64,000 bases of DNA from Taxillus chinensis (lineage: Eukaryota > Streptophyta > Magnoliopsida > Santalales > Loranthaceae). The stretch spans positions 3,513,299 to 3,577,298 of the forward strand of contig CM042086.1 in the NCBI GenBank assembly GCA_023512835.1, written 5' to 3'. The notes under the pieces are model-generated. The model made no database searches. It saw only the letters and a program-made list of their open reading frames with translations, and was not told the DNA's origin. Position numbers and translations under genes: made by a program. The number at the start of each line of letters is the position of its first letter. Within the stretch, counting starts at the first letter, position 1. Below, in pieces: positions 1-11,800 of this stretch.

Positions 1-1032
1 CCCTCATCCCCTTCCCAAAAGCTAGAGTGGGCTTGGCACTCTCTTGAACTTGGAGAATTCCAGTGCTATGATAAGGTAGGGAAGAACAGGTTGATATTAT
101 TAAGTCTTTACGAAAAGATTTTGGTATGTGCATGGAACAGGTCTTGCTGATCAATTTTCTTTTTATAGTATGTATTTGGTCAGGTTAGTCTACTTTATCA
201 TTTTCTGTAATGGCCATAATTTCTTCTTTGCAATTTCCAGTATATTCTTGCACTATTGAATGCTAGGGCCAGAGAAATTGGAAAGTGGGAATGGGGAAAT
301 GGAAGCCCTACTGGTGCTGCCAATTTGATGTCGGATCGTGAGCAAACTGAATTCATTAGCAGCAGCAGTTCATGGAACACACCATATGTTAAGTTTTTTC
401 TTGAATGGTACTCAGAAATGCTGCTTATTCACGGAGAGAGGATATGCAAGGAAGCAGAAACCATATTCCGAGGTACTAAAATCAACTTATCAGCGAAAGT
501 TGCTGGGATACAGTGGCACTGTGGTACAAAATCTCATCGGTCTGAGTCGACAGCTGGCTATTACAATACTACAATCAGAGATTGGTATCTTCCAATTGCC
601 CGAATGTTTGGTAGATATGGATTCACCTTATGCTGTACTGGATTTGAAATGAAAGATGCTGAAGAAAAGAAGATTAACCCAGTCAGTAGCCCAGAGTGTT
701 TTCTTAAGCAGCTACTCTTCGCTGCCAAGATTTGTGGTCTGCCTTTGCATGGTGAAAATTCTACTTCCAGTTTAGATGACAAATCATTTCAACAGGTGCT
801 GAAGACATCAAAATCCTACTCAGATGGGGCAGTGAAGCCGTCCTTTACATTCAACTTTGTGAGGATGGACAAAAACTTGTTTGAATATCACAACTGGGTT
901 CACTTTACTCGTTTTGTTAAGCAAATGTCTGATCCTGGTATTTTTCAAGCCAAACTACGTTTTCTAGGGGGGAATATAGGCCTGTCGTCTTTATCTCGCA
1001 CCATGAAAGTTGGAGCTACATTTACATGTTGA
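1..1032 (+). CDS. BAM4: Beta-amylase 4-like protein (BAM4), 3' part; exons 1-75 and 241-1032
   Basis: The left edge cuts the gene. Exon 1-75 ends in the glycosyl hydrolase family 14 motif GEFQCYDK at a GT donor; the intron is 76-240 (GT...AG, phase 0); the last exon reads to a TGA at 1030-1032. Family landmarks in order are WNTPY.KFFLEWYS, GERICKEAE, AGI.WH.GT.SH, TAGYYNT, RDWYLPIARM, MFGRYGF, GENS and FNFVRMDKNLF. The GEN glutamate, second of the two catalytic acids of active beta-amylases, is present at 751-759; the first lies upstream of the window. Overall wording (FGRYGF, INPVSSPE.FL, GENS...LDD.SFQQV) fits BAM4, a plastid non-catalytic regulator of starch breakdown, better than BAM9 or the active BAM1/BAM3. 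Several positions usually invariant differ (HWHY is QWHC, ELTAGYYN is ESTAGYYN, RDGY is RDWY), so it may be a relaxed or decaying copy. Family call from memory. Confidence 0.8.
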
Positions 1033-1258
1033 AGGCTTTGACCCCATTAGCATCACCCCTGCCTCTCCCTGGAGGGGTCATATACGGTCAAATGCTTCTC
1101 TCATTTCCTGCATTCAAAGATTTGACCCAGCTATTGTTGTGTAGTATGTTGCTTTTCCACATTTTACTATTTCCCATGGCTTTTTCCTATCTTTTTTGTA
1201 TTGGAAAAAATCATAGTAATTGTAATGTTAGAGACTTTGCCTTCCTTATATTTGAGAG

Positions 1259-1398
1259 GTTGTGATGGAATGCCTATCGTCTGCTTGAATTATGAACTTC
1301 AATCTTTGCCTATCTTTGCCTAACTTTTACAAAATTGATATCTGTTTTTCTACCTTGTTGTGATGGAATGCCTATCGTCTGCTTGAATTATGAACTTC
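1259..1398. repeat. 42-bp direct repeat, two copies, in the BAM4 3' flank
   Basis: A 42-bp segment at 1259-1300 recurs exactly at 1357-1398, an offset of 98 bp. Both begin GTTGTGATGGAATGCC and end TATGAACTTC. The stretch between has a small TATCTTTGCC duplication. It probably arose by a local duplication in the 3' UTR or just downstream. The remaining 1399-1774 has no gene I can support; a TTTTTGCAG at 1488-1496 could be a 3' UTR splice acceptor. Confidence 0.85.
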
Positions 1399-1774
1399 GA
1401 TTATTGGTTTCTGTGTTCACTGAGTAAAGGCTGGATAGGTCTGTAAGCCTTACATTTGGGCGTTGGCCAGTGATAAATTTTGATGTTTTTGCAGGCTGGT
1501 TAAGGGGGATGTACAGCCGCTGTTGTGGGCTGCTTATGGGGGTAAATCATGTCTAAGGTCATCCAACTTTATAGGTAATTTTTCGGTTATAAAACTTTGT
1601 TTCTTTTTGATCTGTGTCATAATGTTGGAATTGGTCATTTTATTATTTATTTATTGTGGTGACCTGGCTTCTGACATCGAAGTAGAAAATATGAAAGGGA
1701 AAAATAATACTACTATCAAGGTTTAATCTTGCGATCTCATTTAAAAATAAACAACCCTTACTTTTGTGAACTAA

Positions 1775-2189
1775 GAGCACTAGTAGCAGATTTCGTATAT
1801 AAGTCTATTTTTCTAAATTTAGGGAAAAAAGTTAAAAAGTTATAAAATCATTCCCACAAATGAGATGTCTTATATTTAACTTTCTTTATTGGGTTTGTAC
1901 GGTGTTTACCTATATATTGAAAAGTACTATTCACTTCTTATAATTATTAAATTATATTTAAAATTTTTCTCTCACCTCTCTCTTGCACGTTTCCCATAAT
2001 ATTAACTTTTATTTCTTATTAAATTATAAAAAATTATTATTAAATAAAATAAGTGATATAAAATATTATTTTAATAATATAGGGTTTGATTTAGGAAATC
2101 TATTGTGATGTATATTTGTATAGAAAAGTACAAAGTAGTTTAAAACTGTAAATTTAGGGAAACCGATGAGGAAACCGATGCTAGTGCCC
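1775..2189. mobile_element. Tourist-like MITE (TAA target duplication)
   Basis: The ends are imperfect inverted repeats: the left end reads GAGCACTAGTAGCAG and the right end, reverse complemented, GGGCACTAGCATCGG. Both ends are flanked by TAA (1772-1774 and 2190-2192), the 3-bp target duplication typical of PIF/Harbinger (Tourist) elements. An internal AAATTTAGGGAAA motif occurs near both ends. It is 415 bp, AT-rich and non-coding. Confidence 0.6.
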
Positions 2190-2192
2190 TAA

Positions 2193-2944
2193 CCGAACAC
2201 ACACATACCCCATATTGATAATTGAAAATTTGAAAAAAGAAAATTTTACATATAAGAATTAAATTTTCAATTCGTTAATTACCTTTTTCAAGTTTTATGT
2301 AATTATGTATATATATTTATATTTTATATAAAATAATTTATTTAATATCTATACAATAATATCAATATTAGGAAAAAATATTTTTGAAATTTTAAATATG
2401 GATAATTTTTATAAGGAAGTTATAGGATATTTTTTTTAATTTAAAATTTAATAATATTAGAAGAAAATAATAAATTTAAATCATTAAAATAATATGTACA
2501 AATTATTAAAATATTTAAAATATATAATAATGATTTATACTTAATACTTGTTCTATTAGATAAGTATTAAATAATAGGGTTATAAATATTTGTTTTAAAT
2601 TTTATGAGGCTAATAAAATAAAAAAATGAATGAAGATGGATACAAATTATAACTTAATTTATAATAAATTGTAATAAAAATAATAAATTATATTACTTTT
2701 CATTCATATAAAAGGATTTTTTTATATAAATTAAATTATATAAATTTTATTTATTGCCATTTATTTATTATTTTATTATTCTAATAAAATCTAAAATAAA
2801 CATTTATAGTTTCATTATGAAATACTTATTTGGTAGAACTATCATTAAATACAAATGATTATAAATAAAATATTTTATATGGAATATGTATATATATACA
2901 CACATAATTACCTAAAATTTGAAAAAGGTATTTTAATTTAGTGC
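2193..2944. other. AT-rich intergenic DNA
   Basis: Very AT-rich, with short A/T runs and no open frame of note, splice-like structure or clear repeat. I see nothing else in it. Confidence 0.6.
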
Positions 2945-2947
2945 TAA

Positions 2948-3707
2948 AAGCATTCACAGTGGCCTCATTAAAATTTAGTTATAATTTAGTTAAATATTAC
3001 CTTTAATAAATTATAGTTAGTTTAATTTTACAACATAAAATAATAAAAATTTTAAACTTTTATTATTTTAATTAAAATATTAATTTATTTAAAACTTTTA
3101 ACTTTTTTTCTCCTTACCATCGTCTCAAACCCCTCCCTCCCCCTCACACAGGCTCCGCTACATATAGCCCTGCCAGCTGTCTTGCCACTATCTCCCCATT
3201 CGTTTACACTCTGCCTAGCTCTCCCCTACTGCTGCACCACTATTGTGAGGCTGCCGCCCCTCCCCCCTCCCCCCCTACATAGATCTCTCTCTCTCTCTCT
3301 CTGACGCCCTCTCCTTACCTTGCCAAGCTCTCCCCTGCTGACCTCCCTCATAGTTCTCTCTCTCCCTTGCCACTGCCTCTCCTCCTCTTTCTCGCCGCCC
3401 TTTGCCCCCGCAACACTCTTGCCGCCTCTTGCTTGCATTACGTTGATGTTCGAATGGAACATCACGGTTTCAGATCTGGCGAAATATTGTTGAGAGAGAA
3501 GAAAGAAATATTATTTCATTTAAAAAATGAATAGCCAGCAAGAATGACTCTATGTATATTTTTTTTTTGTATATTGTCAAATTTGGAGGGCTAACTATGA
3601 ATAGTCAAATTTATGGCTATTTTATTAAGACTGTTGTAGAGGATTTATATTCTTTTTAGGTAATATTTAGCTAAATTTAAGATTTGTTGAATTGGATGAG
3701 AATGCTT
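2948..3707. mobile_element. TIR element with a GC-rich CT-repeat core
   Basis: The ends form an inverted repeat of about 55-60 bp: left AAGCATTCACAGTGG, then ...TTTAGTTAAATATTACCT; the right end reverse complemented starts AAGCATTCTCATCC and also contains TTTAGCTAAATATTACCT. The flank is TAA on the left and TAT on the right, an imperfect 3-bp duplication. Between the AT-rich arms lies a pyrimidine- and GC-rich core at about 3110-3470, including a (CT)n run at 3284-3302. The composition contrast suggests an internal sequence acquired from elsewhere. No protein is recognisable in the core. Confidence 0.5.
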
Positions 3708-3779
3708 TATGGGTGTTGGTGGGGTTTGAAGTTTAATTTTTGTATGTAGATTTTTTTTTGAATTTTTAATTATTAATAT

Positions 3780-4002
3780 TAGGGATGGCAACAGGTTCGG
3801 ATATCTCCCGACTTGAAAATATATAGTCTAACTTGAATTCGACCCAAGGTTTAGACAGTTTGGGGTGGGTTGGGCTAGTATTTTTTACCTTATATTTTAA
3901 AATTTTCTAGTTCAGACGGGATAGGCAACATTTGAGTTTGATCCGATAACTTGTTGGGACAGGTCAAATGGACCGTTCGATCGGATTTATTTTGCCATTC
4001 TA
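3780..4002. mobile_element. hAT-like MITE
   Basis: The left end is TAGGGATGGCAACAG and the right end reverse complemented is TAGAATGGCAAAATA, an imperfect TIR. Flanking 8-bp sequences are ATTAATAT (3772-3779) and ATCAATAT (4003-4010), one mismatch, as expected for the 8-bp target duplication of hAT elements. It is 223 bp with no coding capacity. Confidence 0.6.
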
Positions 4003-4010
4003 ATCAATAT

Positions 4011-5852
4011 ATATATTTATATATATAGACACGCACACAAGTAATAGGAATAATTCACAAAAAAATGTTTTGACTGAAGGGTTAAAGTATAGTTTATTTT
4101 TGAATGGAGTGGCAATATTAAACCTTGGTAGTAGCACTGTTTTCGCTTACTTTTTTTCTGCTTTCATGTCGGTGGCTATGTTACCACCAAAAATGAATAA
4201 CAAAATGGCATGTAGGATGAAACGTTAACAATAATTTTTATTTTATTTTTTTAATGTCACGTTAACAAATTGATGAATTCCATAATGTCACGTGATGACC
4301 TTCAATAATAAAAAAATAAAAGTTTAATGACGCAGATAAAAAAAAGTTTAGTAACTAACGAGAAATTACCCTATAACCTTAGATACGATTTTCCCTTATT
4401 TTAGGCAAGTGAGGAAATAAATATTTTTACAAAGAGCTCAGGTTCGTGCGGATCTAAAAAAAATTTATATGGTATAGATTTTTCATATTGTACTAACTTG
4501 TGACTACTTGTTTTAAAAATTGATAGTTAAATTAAATATTCAATACTTGTCCTTTAAAAGTTTGTGATGATCTTGTTGATTTTGCAAAAATTCAATTTTA
4601 AAATCGAAAGTTATTATTGATTGATTAATTGATTAATTTTTTAATTATTTCTTGTAATAATTAATTATCAGATTAATGTAAAATTATGATAAATATTATA
4701 AGAATATCTAATTTAATGATTAATTTTAAAAATAAATATTAAAGTTATTATGTAATAGAAGAAAAAAAAACGCCCACGGTGCCAATTTTTATTGGATAAA
4801 CTCTCCTCGGTACGAGCATAAATTGGGTCTTACCAATTACCAAACATTGAGTCGTACGTGATTTTTCTTTGGTTCGTGAATTGTTTAGTTTATTAAAAAA
4901 AAGATTAGTTAAGACTGAAAATAACTAACACTAGCAAAGTATTAACTATTTTCATTCTTGTGTTTGGTTATGTCATGGTCATACTAACAAAATATGAGCT
5001 ATTCTCAGGTCTGCACAGACCTGTTGGTCTTGAGCTGCTTTCGTTGTCCCATCTCGCTACCACTCTAGCACCGTGATATATCCATCACTCTAGCCACCAA
5101 CGATCTCTCTCTCTCCCACTCTCTTGCACTCTATCTCTTCTCGCGATGTTCTCTTTTTTTATTTTATTATTTAAGTCTATTATATATATTTTTTATAATT
5201 TTTATAGGATCGAATTTAAAAAATAAAATAAAATATATTTTTTCTTATATCAAATATAATTTCTTTTTTAAAAATAAAATCTAACGCAAATAAAAATTAA
5301 AATCATGAAATCAAAACAAAAAGCTGAAAAATATGTGACAAACGCTCTCCTAGCTTTCCTCTTATAGTTGTTTTTCTTTCCAAATAACCAAGTGCTGAGC
5401 AATCAATCCTCCGATCAACTCGTCAATCCAAATTTGGAGGACTGGTATCTGTTTTAGCCCACCTCAGAATGAATTCAAGTTGGTATGTCACACCAAAGAA
5501 TCAAAATACGAACTTGAGGCCTTCCAACGGTTGCCACAAGCCGCCACTTGCTTTTGTTAGAGGCCTTCTTAAACTTGGATTAATAAATGCAATATCTATT
5601 ATTTCATTTAAAATTTAAAATATGAAGCTTTAAATATTATTATTATGTACTTGCAGTCTCACGGGACTAGTTTAACCGGTAGAAAATAAGATCGGATGAA
5701 GCTAAAATTATAATAGATGAAAAGTATGAAACCTATTGTAATGTTAATAAAAATAAAAATAATTTTTTAAAAAATTATTATGCACTTGCAATTGTCTTAG
5801 TGACAAATTACCATACGCCCCAAAGTGGTCGTTCAATAGAACTTCACATTAA
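4011..5852. other. AT-rich intergenic DNA with a short GC-richer patch
   Basis: Mostly AT-rich with no supported gene. A GC-richer patch at about 5005-5150 carries a short (CT)n run and resembles the cores of the TIR elements elsewhere, but I cannot define its ends. A phrase around 5570-5610 (AACTTGGATTAATAAATGCA) recurs in altered form at about 6251-6272, on the far side of the next MITE. Confidence 0.45.
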
Positions 5853-6237
5853 GGGCATCATCACTAAGAGGGTTCTGTATTTCCATAAATATATAGCCAA
5901 ATTCCATTTTAAAAAACCTTCAACACACCCTTCACTCTCTTCTCCTTATTATTGTTTCAATTACTTTTCATTTTAGAATATTAATAGTTTATTCTTCATA
6001 TCATTTTATATTATAAATATAAATGAGGGGAGAGAAAAGAAAATTACATTTATATCATCTCATGAAAAAGAAAATTTAGAGAGAAAAAAGTTAAAATAAA
6101 ATAAAAATATTATATTAATAAAAATAAAGATGAGTAATAATGTTTGAGTTGAAGTTATAAAAGTGACTCCACCCTCTCTGAAAAATCTTCATACGTAGAA
6201 ATAAAATGAAGATAACGTTGGAGTCTTGGAGATGCTC
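5853..6237. mobile_element. Tourist-like MITE, 385 bp
   Basis: It starts GGGCATCATCACTAAG and ends ...GTCTTGGAGATGCTC, flanked by TAA on both sides (5850-5852, 6238-6240). The inner sequence is AT-rich and non-coding. The length matches two other elements in the window (28390-28773 and 44302-44685), but sequence identity between them is limited to the termini and general composition. Confidence 0.6.
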
Positions 6238-6563
6238 TAATGACTTCATAAACTTGGATTAGTGAATGCAATGTTAGGTATTTTATCCAAATTTTGAAAT
6301 ATAATTTTTTTGTGTTGTTTAAGTCATTAAACTAAGTATTGAAAAAAGGATAGTAAAATAATTAAAACACTTGATATAATATTATATATCTATGGTTTTA
6401 TAATAGCATTTTTAATATAACATTATTATGCATATTTTAAAATTTTAAAATATTTAACAGGTTTTGTTAATAATTTATATTTTATTTTAGTTTTGGTGAA
6501 TAAATATGAGTATTAAGTTATATATATATATATATATAGTCATGCTACATAGAGGATTACCAT

Positions 6564-6734
6564 CTTATCATGAGAACCTTTAATTTGGACCGTCAAATCA
6601 AAATTTAACGGTCTAGATTAGACTTTCATTTAACTGTAGCAGATTCACTGTAGCGGAGCTACAATTAAATGAAAGTCTAATATGGACCGTTAGTTTCGAG
6701 ATCTAACGGTCCAAATTAAAGTTCTTACGATAAG
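6564..6734. repeat. Long foldback (inverted repeat), about 80-bp arms
   Basis: The left arm starts CTTATCATGAGAACC and the right arm reverse complemented starts CTTATCGTAAGAAC; both then read TTTAATTTGGAC, ...AACGGTC..., ATTAGACTTTCATTTAA and TGTAGC. The loop is only a few bases around 6645-6655. Both flanks are TA-rich repeats, so it probably inserted into a TA microsatellite. RNA from it would form a long hairpin. It is best read as a MITE/foldback element; a small-RNA precursor is possible but not shown. Confidence 0.75.
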
Positions 6735-6758
6735 AAGCTGACCTCATGTTCTCATTGA

Positions 6759-6762
<4 letters not shown>

Positions 6763-6812
<50 letters not shown>
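6763..6812. repeat. (TA)n microsatellite
   Basis: An almost perfect TA run next to the foldback, followed by a short (AC)n stretch. A shorter TA run lies on the other side at about 6520-6537. Confidence 0.9.
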
Positions 6813-6814
<2 letters not shown>

Positions 6815-6816
<2 letters not shown>

Positions 6817-7172
6817 ACACACACACGGCAAAGGACACTTTTATGACAAGTAAAGAGCATTAGTGGAGGACTCAATAACTTTAGCTATAATGGAATTAAG
6901 TTTTATATATCATCGTTAATCATATTTTAGAATTAATATTTTTTAAAAAGTTATATTTTTAATAGCTTGACTCAACTAGCCCTCTTTATATGACTCTCTG
7001 TCCATGAACGTTGAGTTTGCTCAACTAGCCCTCAAATCCAACTAGCCCTCTTTATATGACTCAACTAGCCCTTTTTATATGACCCTCTTTATCTCTCTCA
7101 GGCGTGTTGAGTTTGTTGACCTGGGGAGAAAATAAAAGTTGGCCATTGCGTGTGTCGTCTAACTCGTCTCTC
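6815..7172. other. Intergenic DNA with short CTCAACTAGCCC repeats
   Basis: The phrase CTCAACTAGCCCTCTTTATATGAC occurs in full or in part four times between about 6967 and 7085. No open frame or TIR structure was resolved. The right edge is the poly-A end of the LINE. Confidence 0.5.
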
Positions 7173-7199
7173 ATTTTTTTTTCGGGGGAAAGCTAATTT

Positions 7200-8880
7200 A
7201 TTAGATGAAGAAAGAAAAATACATCAAATACGGCAGGCCTCCATAAGGGGGAGACGCCTCGGCCAAACTAAGGACAAACCCCCTAGAGCCAAAAGGAAAA
7301 TAGCATGGAGCCCCTTAGCCCTCATTAAAAACCCCCAAAAAGAGTAGCCCGAGAGACTCCAAGCTATGAGAAACAAAAAATAATACATCAAGTCCAAGTG
7401 CAAAATAAGCCTTAACATAAAGGGGAGTACAAAGGCGGACCAGAAATAGAAAAACAAAACAAGAGGACAAGAGGGGCCAGAAAAGCCAACGGCGAGCCGC
7501 CCGCAGGAAGACTAAGAGACAACCACCTGCAAAAGAAGAAAAGAGAAACAATACAAACGTAATAAAAATCAAACCGCATACCTGTACTTACCAAGGACAG
7601 CCGAAGGCAAGAGAGCAGAAGAAAAGCCCCAGAGGAGTGAGGCAGAAGAGAGAGGAAGACCAGCAACAAAACAGCCATGAGGGGAGCAGAAGAACAGCAA
7701 AAGAAGCACCAAAGAGCCAAAACAAAAGAGGCGCCACCAAGAAACAAGCAACACAGCAGCGGCAGAAACTGCCAAACCAGCACAAGCAAAAAAGAAAAAC
7801 CAGCAGAAAAACAATGAAACAAACAGCCCCAAGCTAGCCCAGGCAAGAAAGAAAAAGACAGCAACATAACAACCCCACAAACAAACCAACACAAGCACCA
7901 CGGAGCCAGGCATAACAGTTGCGCCAACCACCAAACAAACACAGGCACCAAGCAAAACCCGAAACAGAACATCCATACAACCAGAACCCAGCCCAAACTC
8001 CAACCCACAAGGACCCATGCAACAAAACCAAAAGGAGAAAAAAGAAGAAGGAGAAAAGGGAGGTCGGTGCCCAGCTCCAGAGGGCAACGCAGGGACCAAA
8101 ATGCAGCCAAGAGGACACACAGCAAGCCCCAAAATCGCCAGCCACCGTGAGACCAAGAGAGCAACCACGCCGCGGACCGTCGGCCACACACGGGCTGGCC
8201 ACGAGCACCACCAGGGCCGGCTAGGCGGGGGAGAGGGTGGAACCACCAAAACAGCCAGCACACTAAGACCCAAGCAGGCCAGGAAACGGCGAGGCGAGGG
8301 AGAAGCATTCGGCGGCCTACAAAAAACACAACACAAAAACACAAACCAAGCAGCAAAAAAAGAAGGGAAAAGCAAGAAAAACAGCAAAACAGAAAAAAGA
8401 GGACGAGAGAAGAAAGGAAAAAACCAACCAAGAGTTTTAGGGAAGAAACCAGCCCACACAAAATCAAAAAAACCAGCAGCCCGCCACCTCAAAAGAGTAT
8501 ACCACCGGAAGGAGCCATAAGCAGAGAGAACTGCACGGCCCAAGCCGAGATCGAAGGCCCACAACCAAAATCGCATCTCAATCAGCCAGTCCCCTTGCCA
8601 GAGAGGAGGCTTCCAAGAAGGGGGGGCCCAAATATCACAGCCCCCCCCCCCACAAAAGGAGGCCGCCAAAGACCACCCAGGAGCAGGCCGCCACCCATGC
8701 ACGGCCCCCGTAAAACCAGGAAGCCCAAGCACGCAAGCTAGCATGGCCAGGAAGGGAAGACCGGCCTATGACAAGATAGCTAGAGCATGGCAACCCGGGG
8801 GGGAAAACCGAAGCGGCACAGGACCGGAATAACACCAACCATCCCGACAGGCAAGAGTCCAAAAGTGCCGCAACACATGT
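7200..8880 (-). other. A-poor 3' region of the LINE with two long overlapping open frames
   Basis: On the plus strand this stretch is rich in A, C and G and nearly free of T; the LINE sense strand is therefore nearly free of A. Because every stop codon contains A, long open frames appear by composition alone: minus-strand frames at 7412-8467 (351 codons) and 7569-8744 (391 codons) overlap in different frames and would encode Leu/Phe/Trp/Cys-rich hydrophobic chains without a recognisable domain. I treat them as non-coding 3' UTR. Confidence 0.7.
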
Positions 8881-8889
8881 AGGAACGGC

Positions 8890-11800
8890 CTTCGCCACCA
8901 CAAGAAGTATTAAGGGCGAAAAACAGGAAAGCCAGTGCATCTTGAACCAAGAAATCGAGCACAACCGAGGGAGAGCAGGAGAGGAGTCCATCGGGAACAC
9001 CACAAGGCCATTAACATTATGCCCTATAGCAGCAAGCTTGTCAAGAACCCGATTACCCTCGCGATGGATGTGGGAGATCTTGAGGGAGGGAGTGAGAAGG
9101 CCCAGGCAAGCCCTAAAAGTATAGGCAATCTGCCAAGGAGGGGGAGCTTTTTTTCAGAAAATGGTCCACCAACACCAAGGAGTCCAACTCGAGCCAAACA
9201 AGGGGAAGATGGAGGGAATGAGCAAGAGTTAAACCCTCCAGAACCGCCAAAGCTTCAGCCTCTAAGGAGGAAACACTCCCAAAGTTTGAACCGAAACCAG
9301 CCCACACGGCCCCATCACTGTCAGGGAAGACTCCTCCCCCAAAGAGCTGAAAAACGCAGAGAAGAACCATCACGGTTGAGTTTGATACCTTGAACAGGCC
9401 GCCGCCATTGAACCCAACTACCTTGAGGAGGTATATAATCAATAATGGGGAAACGGAGCGCCGTGAGGGCCCTAATATCCCGGTGAGAAGGGAAAGAGCG
9501 AACCTGGACAGAAGAAACCATAATAGTCACAATAGAATGGATGCGGGCAATGACCGAGGAGAGAGAGCTGCGTTTCGGGAGTACAAGCAATCATTACGGG
9601 TGACCCAGATGACCTAAGGAATCACCCCACCCAAACTAAGCGAGGCTAAACCGACCTGAGAAGTCCAGGAGGCTCGGGCAAACCAGGCCTCAAGGAAGAG
9701 CGGGAAGGACAAACAAGGCGTGGAGAAGCCACTCAAACGACCAAAGTAAGCCCAAAGAGAGGTAGCCAACTCGCTCTCAACCAACAGGTGATCCAAGGAT
9801 TCCTCCGCTGGGGACACACGAGAAACACAGCGGGAGGCCGGAGAAATGCCCCTCTTCTTGAAGGAAAGGTCCACACCAACACGCTGATTGTAGGCTTTCC
9901 ACGGGAAGAGACTGGTTTTGAGGGAGTGGACAGGGGTGCCACACGGCCTTGTAAATGCTATTAGCAGCCTTAGTATGGCGAAGAAGCTCATAAACACTTT
10001 TAACAGAGAAAGTACCACTCGGACCTTTTTTCAAAGACAAGAAAATCAGGCTCGTGAGTAAAAGAAAGCCCCCGAAAAGTAGTCCCCACCACCACCGGAA
10101 AATCAGCAAGGACAGCTTCACACACCGAATGAAGGGGCAATGCCGGAGGTTTGTGAGAGGAGGGAAAGATATTATAGGGCAGCCACCAATCCCTCCAAAA
10201 ATCTTTGTCCCCTCTACCAATAATCCACCGAGAGTTGTCCTGAATCAAACCAAGAAGCGGATGGATATTTTTCCAGCAATGAGAAGCGGCTCGGGACACG
10301 CCTTACCCCCAGCCTCCGTAGGATGGCCATATTTGAGACGAAGAACAGAAGCCCATAGCGTGTCTCCTTGAATGTAAGCCCAAGCAAGCTTAGATTGAAG
10401 AGCGGCCATCATGACAGGCTAATTGTTTCACTCCAAGTCCACCTTCCTCATAAGGGAGACAGATCTGGCGCCAACCGATCCAATGAATGTGAGAGCCATT
10501 TTTCCCCGTCCAAAGAAAAGAAGCAAAGATGGAATTAAGCTTTTTAATCACCAGCTTCGGAAGTTTCAGTATAGACATAAGGTAGAGCGGCATGGAACTC
10601 AGGACACTCTTCAAGAGAACAAGACGACCCCCCGGGCTAAGAAGCCGATTTTTCCAGTTATTGAGCCGCAGAGCAATAGAATCCAAAAGGCCATCAAAGT
10701 ACGCAATCTTGGGCCTTCCTTTGAAGAGAGGAACGCCAAGATAAGTAATAGGGGCAGTTTTATGGGGGAAGCCCAGAATCTCTCTGACAGACTTGATAAC
10801 GCGAGAAGATGAGCTGTCCGACACAATGAAACCACTCTTCGAAGGATTCGCAGACTGACCACTCTGAGCAGAATAACTACCAAGGAGAGCATGAAGACTC
10901 CGCAAGGACCGCCGAGTGCCATTAAGAAAGACTAACATATCGTCAGCAAAGAGGAGATGTGAAGGCCCAGCAATGGAGCCACCAGTACCTTTATTCAACA
11001 AGAACGGCGAAATGCGCCCCGTGGCGACGTTATCCGTAAGGTTGCGGGAGAAAACCTCCTGAGCGATGATAAAGAGACTCGGAGAAAGAGGGTCCCCTTG
11101 ACGTAAACCCCGGGCTGGCTGGAAGAACCCAAAGCGCTGACCCAAATACCCAATAGAGAACCAAGTGCTAGAGAAACACCGGAACATCATGTCCCGCCAC
11201 ACCGGATGAAAACCAAATCTGTCAAGCGCAGTTAAGAGAAAGCTCCATTCGAGGGTATCATAAGCCTTAGCAATATCCACCTTCAGAATGGTATTCTGCC
11301 CCTTGACCTTTTTATCAATATTATTTAGCATTTCCGTGGCAAGAGCGATATTTTCATGGATACTGCGCCCTGCTACAAAACCAGCCTGTTCGTTGGATAT
11401 CAAACCCAGAAGGACCAGCCTCAAACGCTCATTAAGAAGCTTAGACAAAATTTTGTAGGAGAAATTGCATAACCCAATAGGTCTCATCTCACCAAAGGAG
11501 GTGGGGTGAGGAACCTTGGGGATAAGAGTGAGCACCGTGGCACCAGCAGAGGCAGGAATAGTAGCGCCCCTAAAAAAATCCAGAATGAAAGAGGTGATAT
11601 CAGCCCGTAAAACCTCCAAATTATGAAGGAAGAAATGCCCGTTATAGCCATCCGGGCTAGGGGCGCTGTCGGGGTCAAGAGCCTTGATAGCGGCATGAAT
11701 TTCAGGCCAGTCGGGGAGACGGATAAGCTACTCATTCTGCGCTGAAGTGATAACAGGCGGGACAGCAAAGAAAAAAGATCAATAGAAGGACGCCGCCTAT

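Noticed and set aside
1..1032. BAM9 instead of BAM4
   Set aside because: BAM9 as I remember it lacks the H.GT.SH, GRYGF and GENS wording seen here; BAM4 fits better.
7412..8744. Two long minus-strand open frames (351 and 391 codons) as real membrane proteins
   Set aside because: They overlap in different frames, lie in the LINE 3' region, lack any domain and owe their openness to the near absence of A on that strand.
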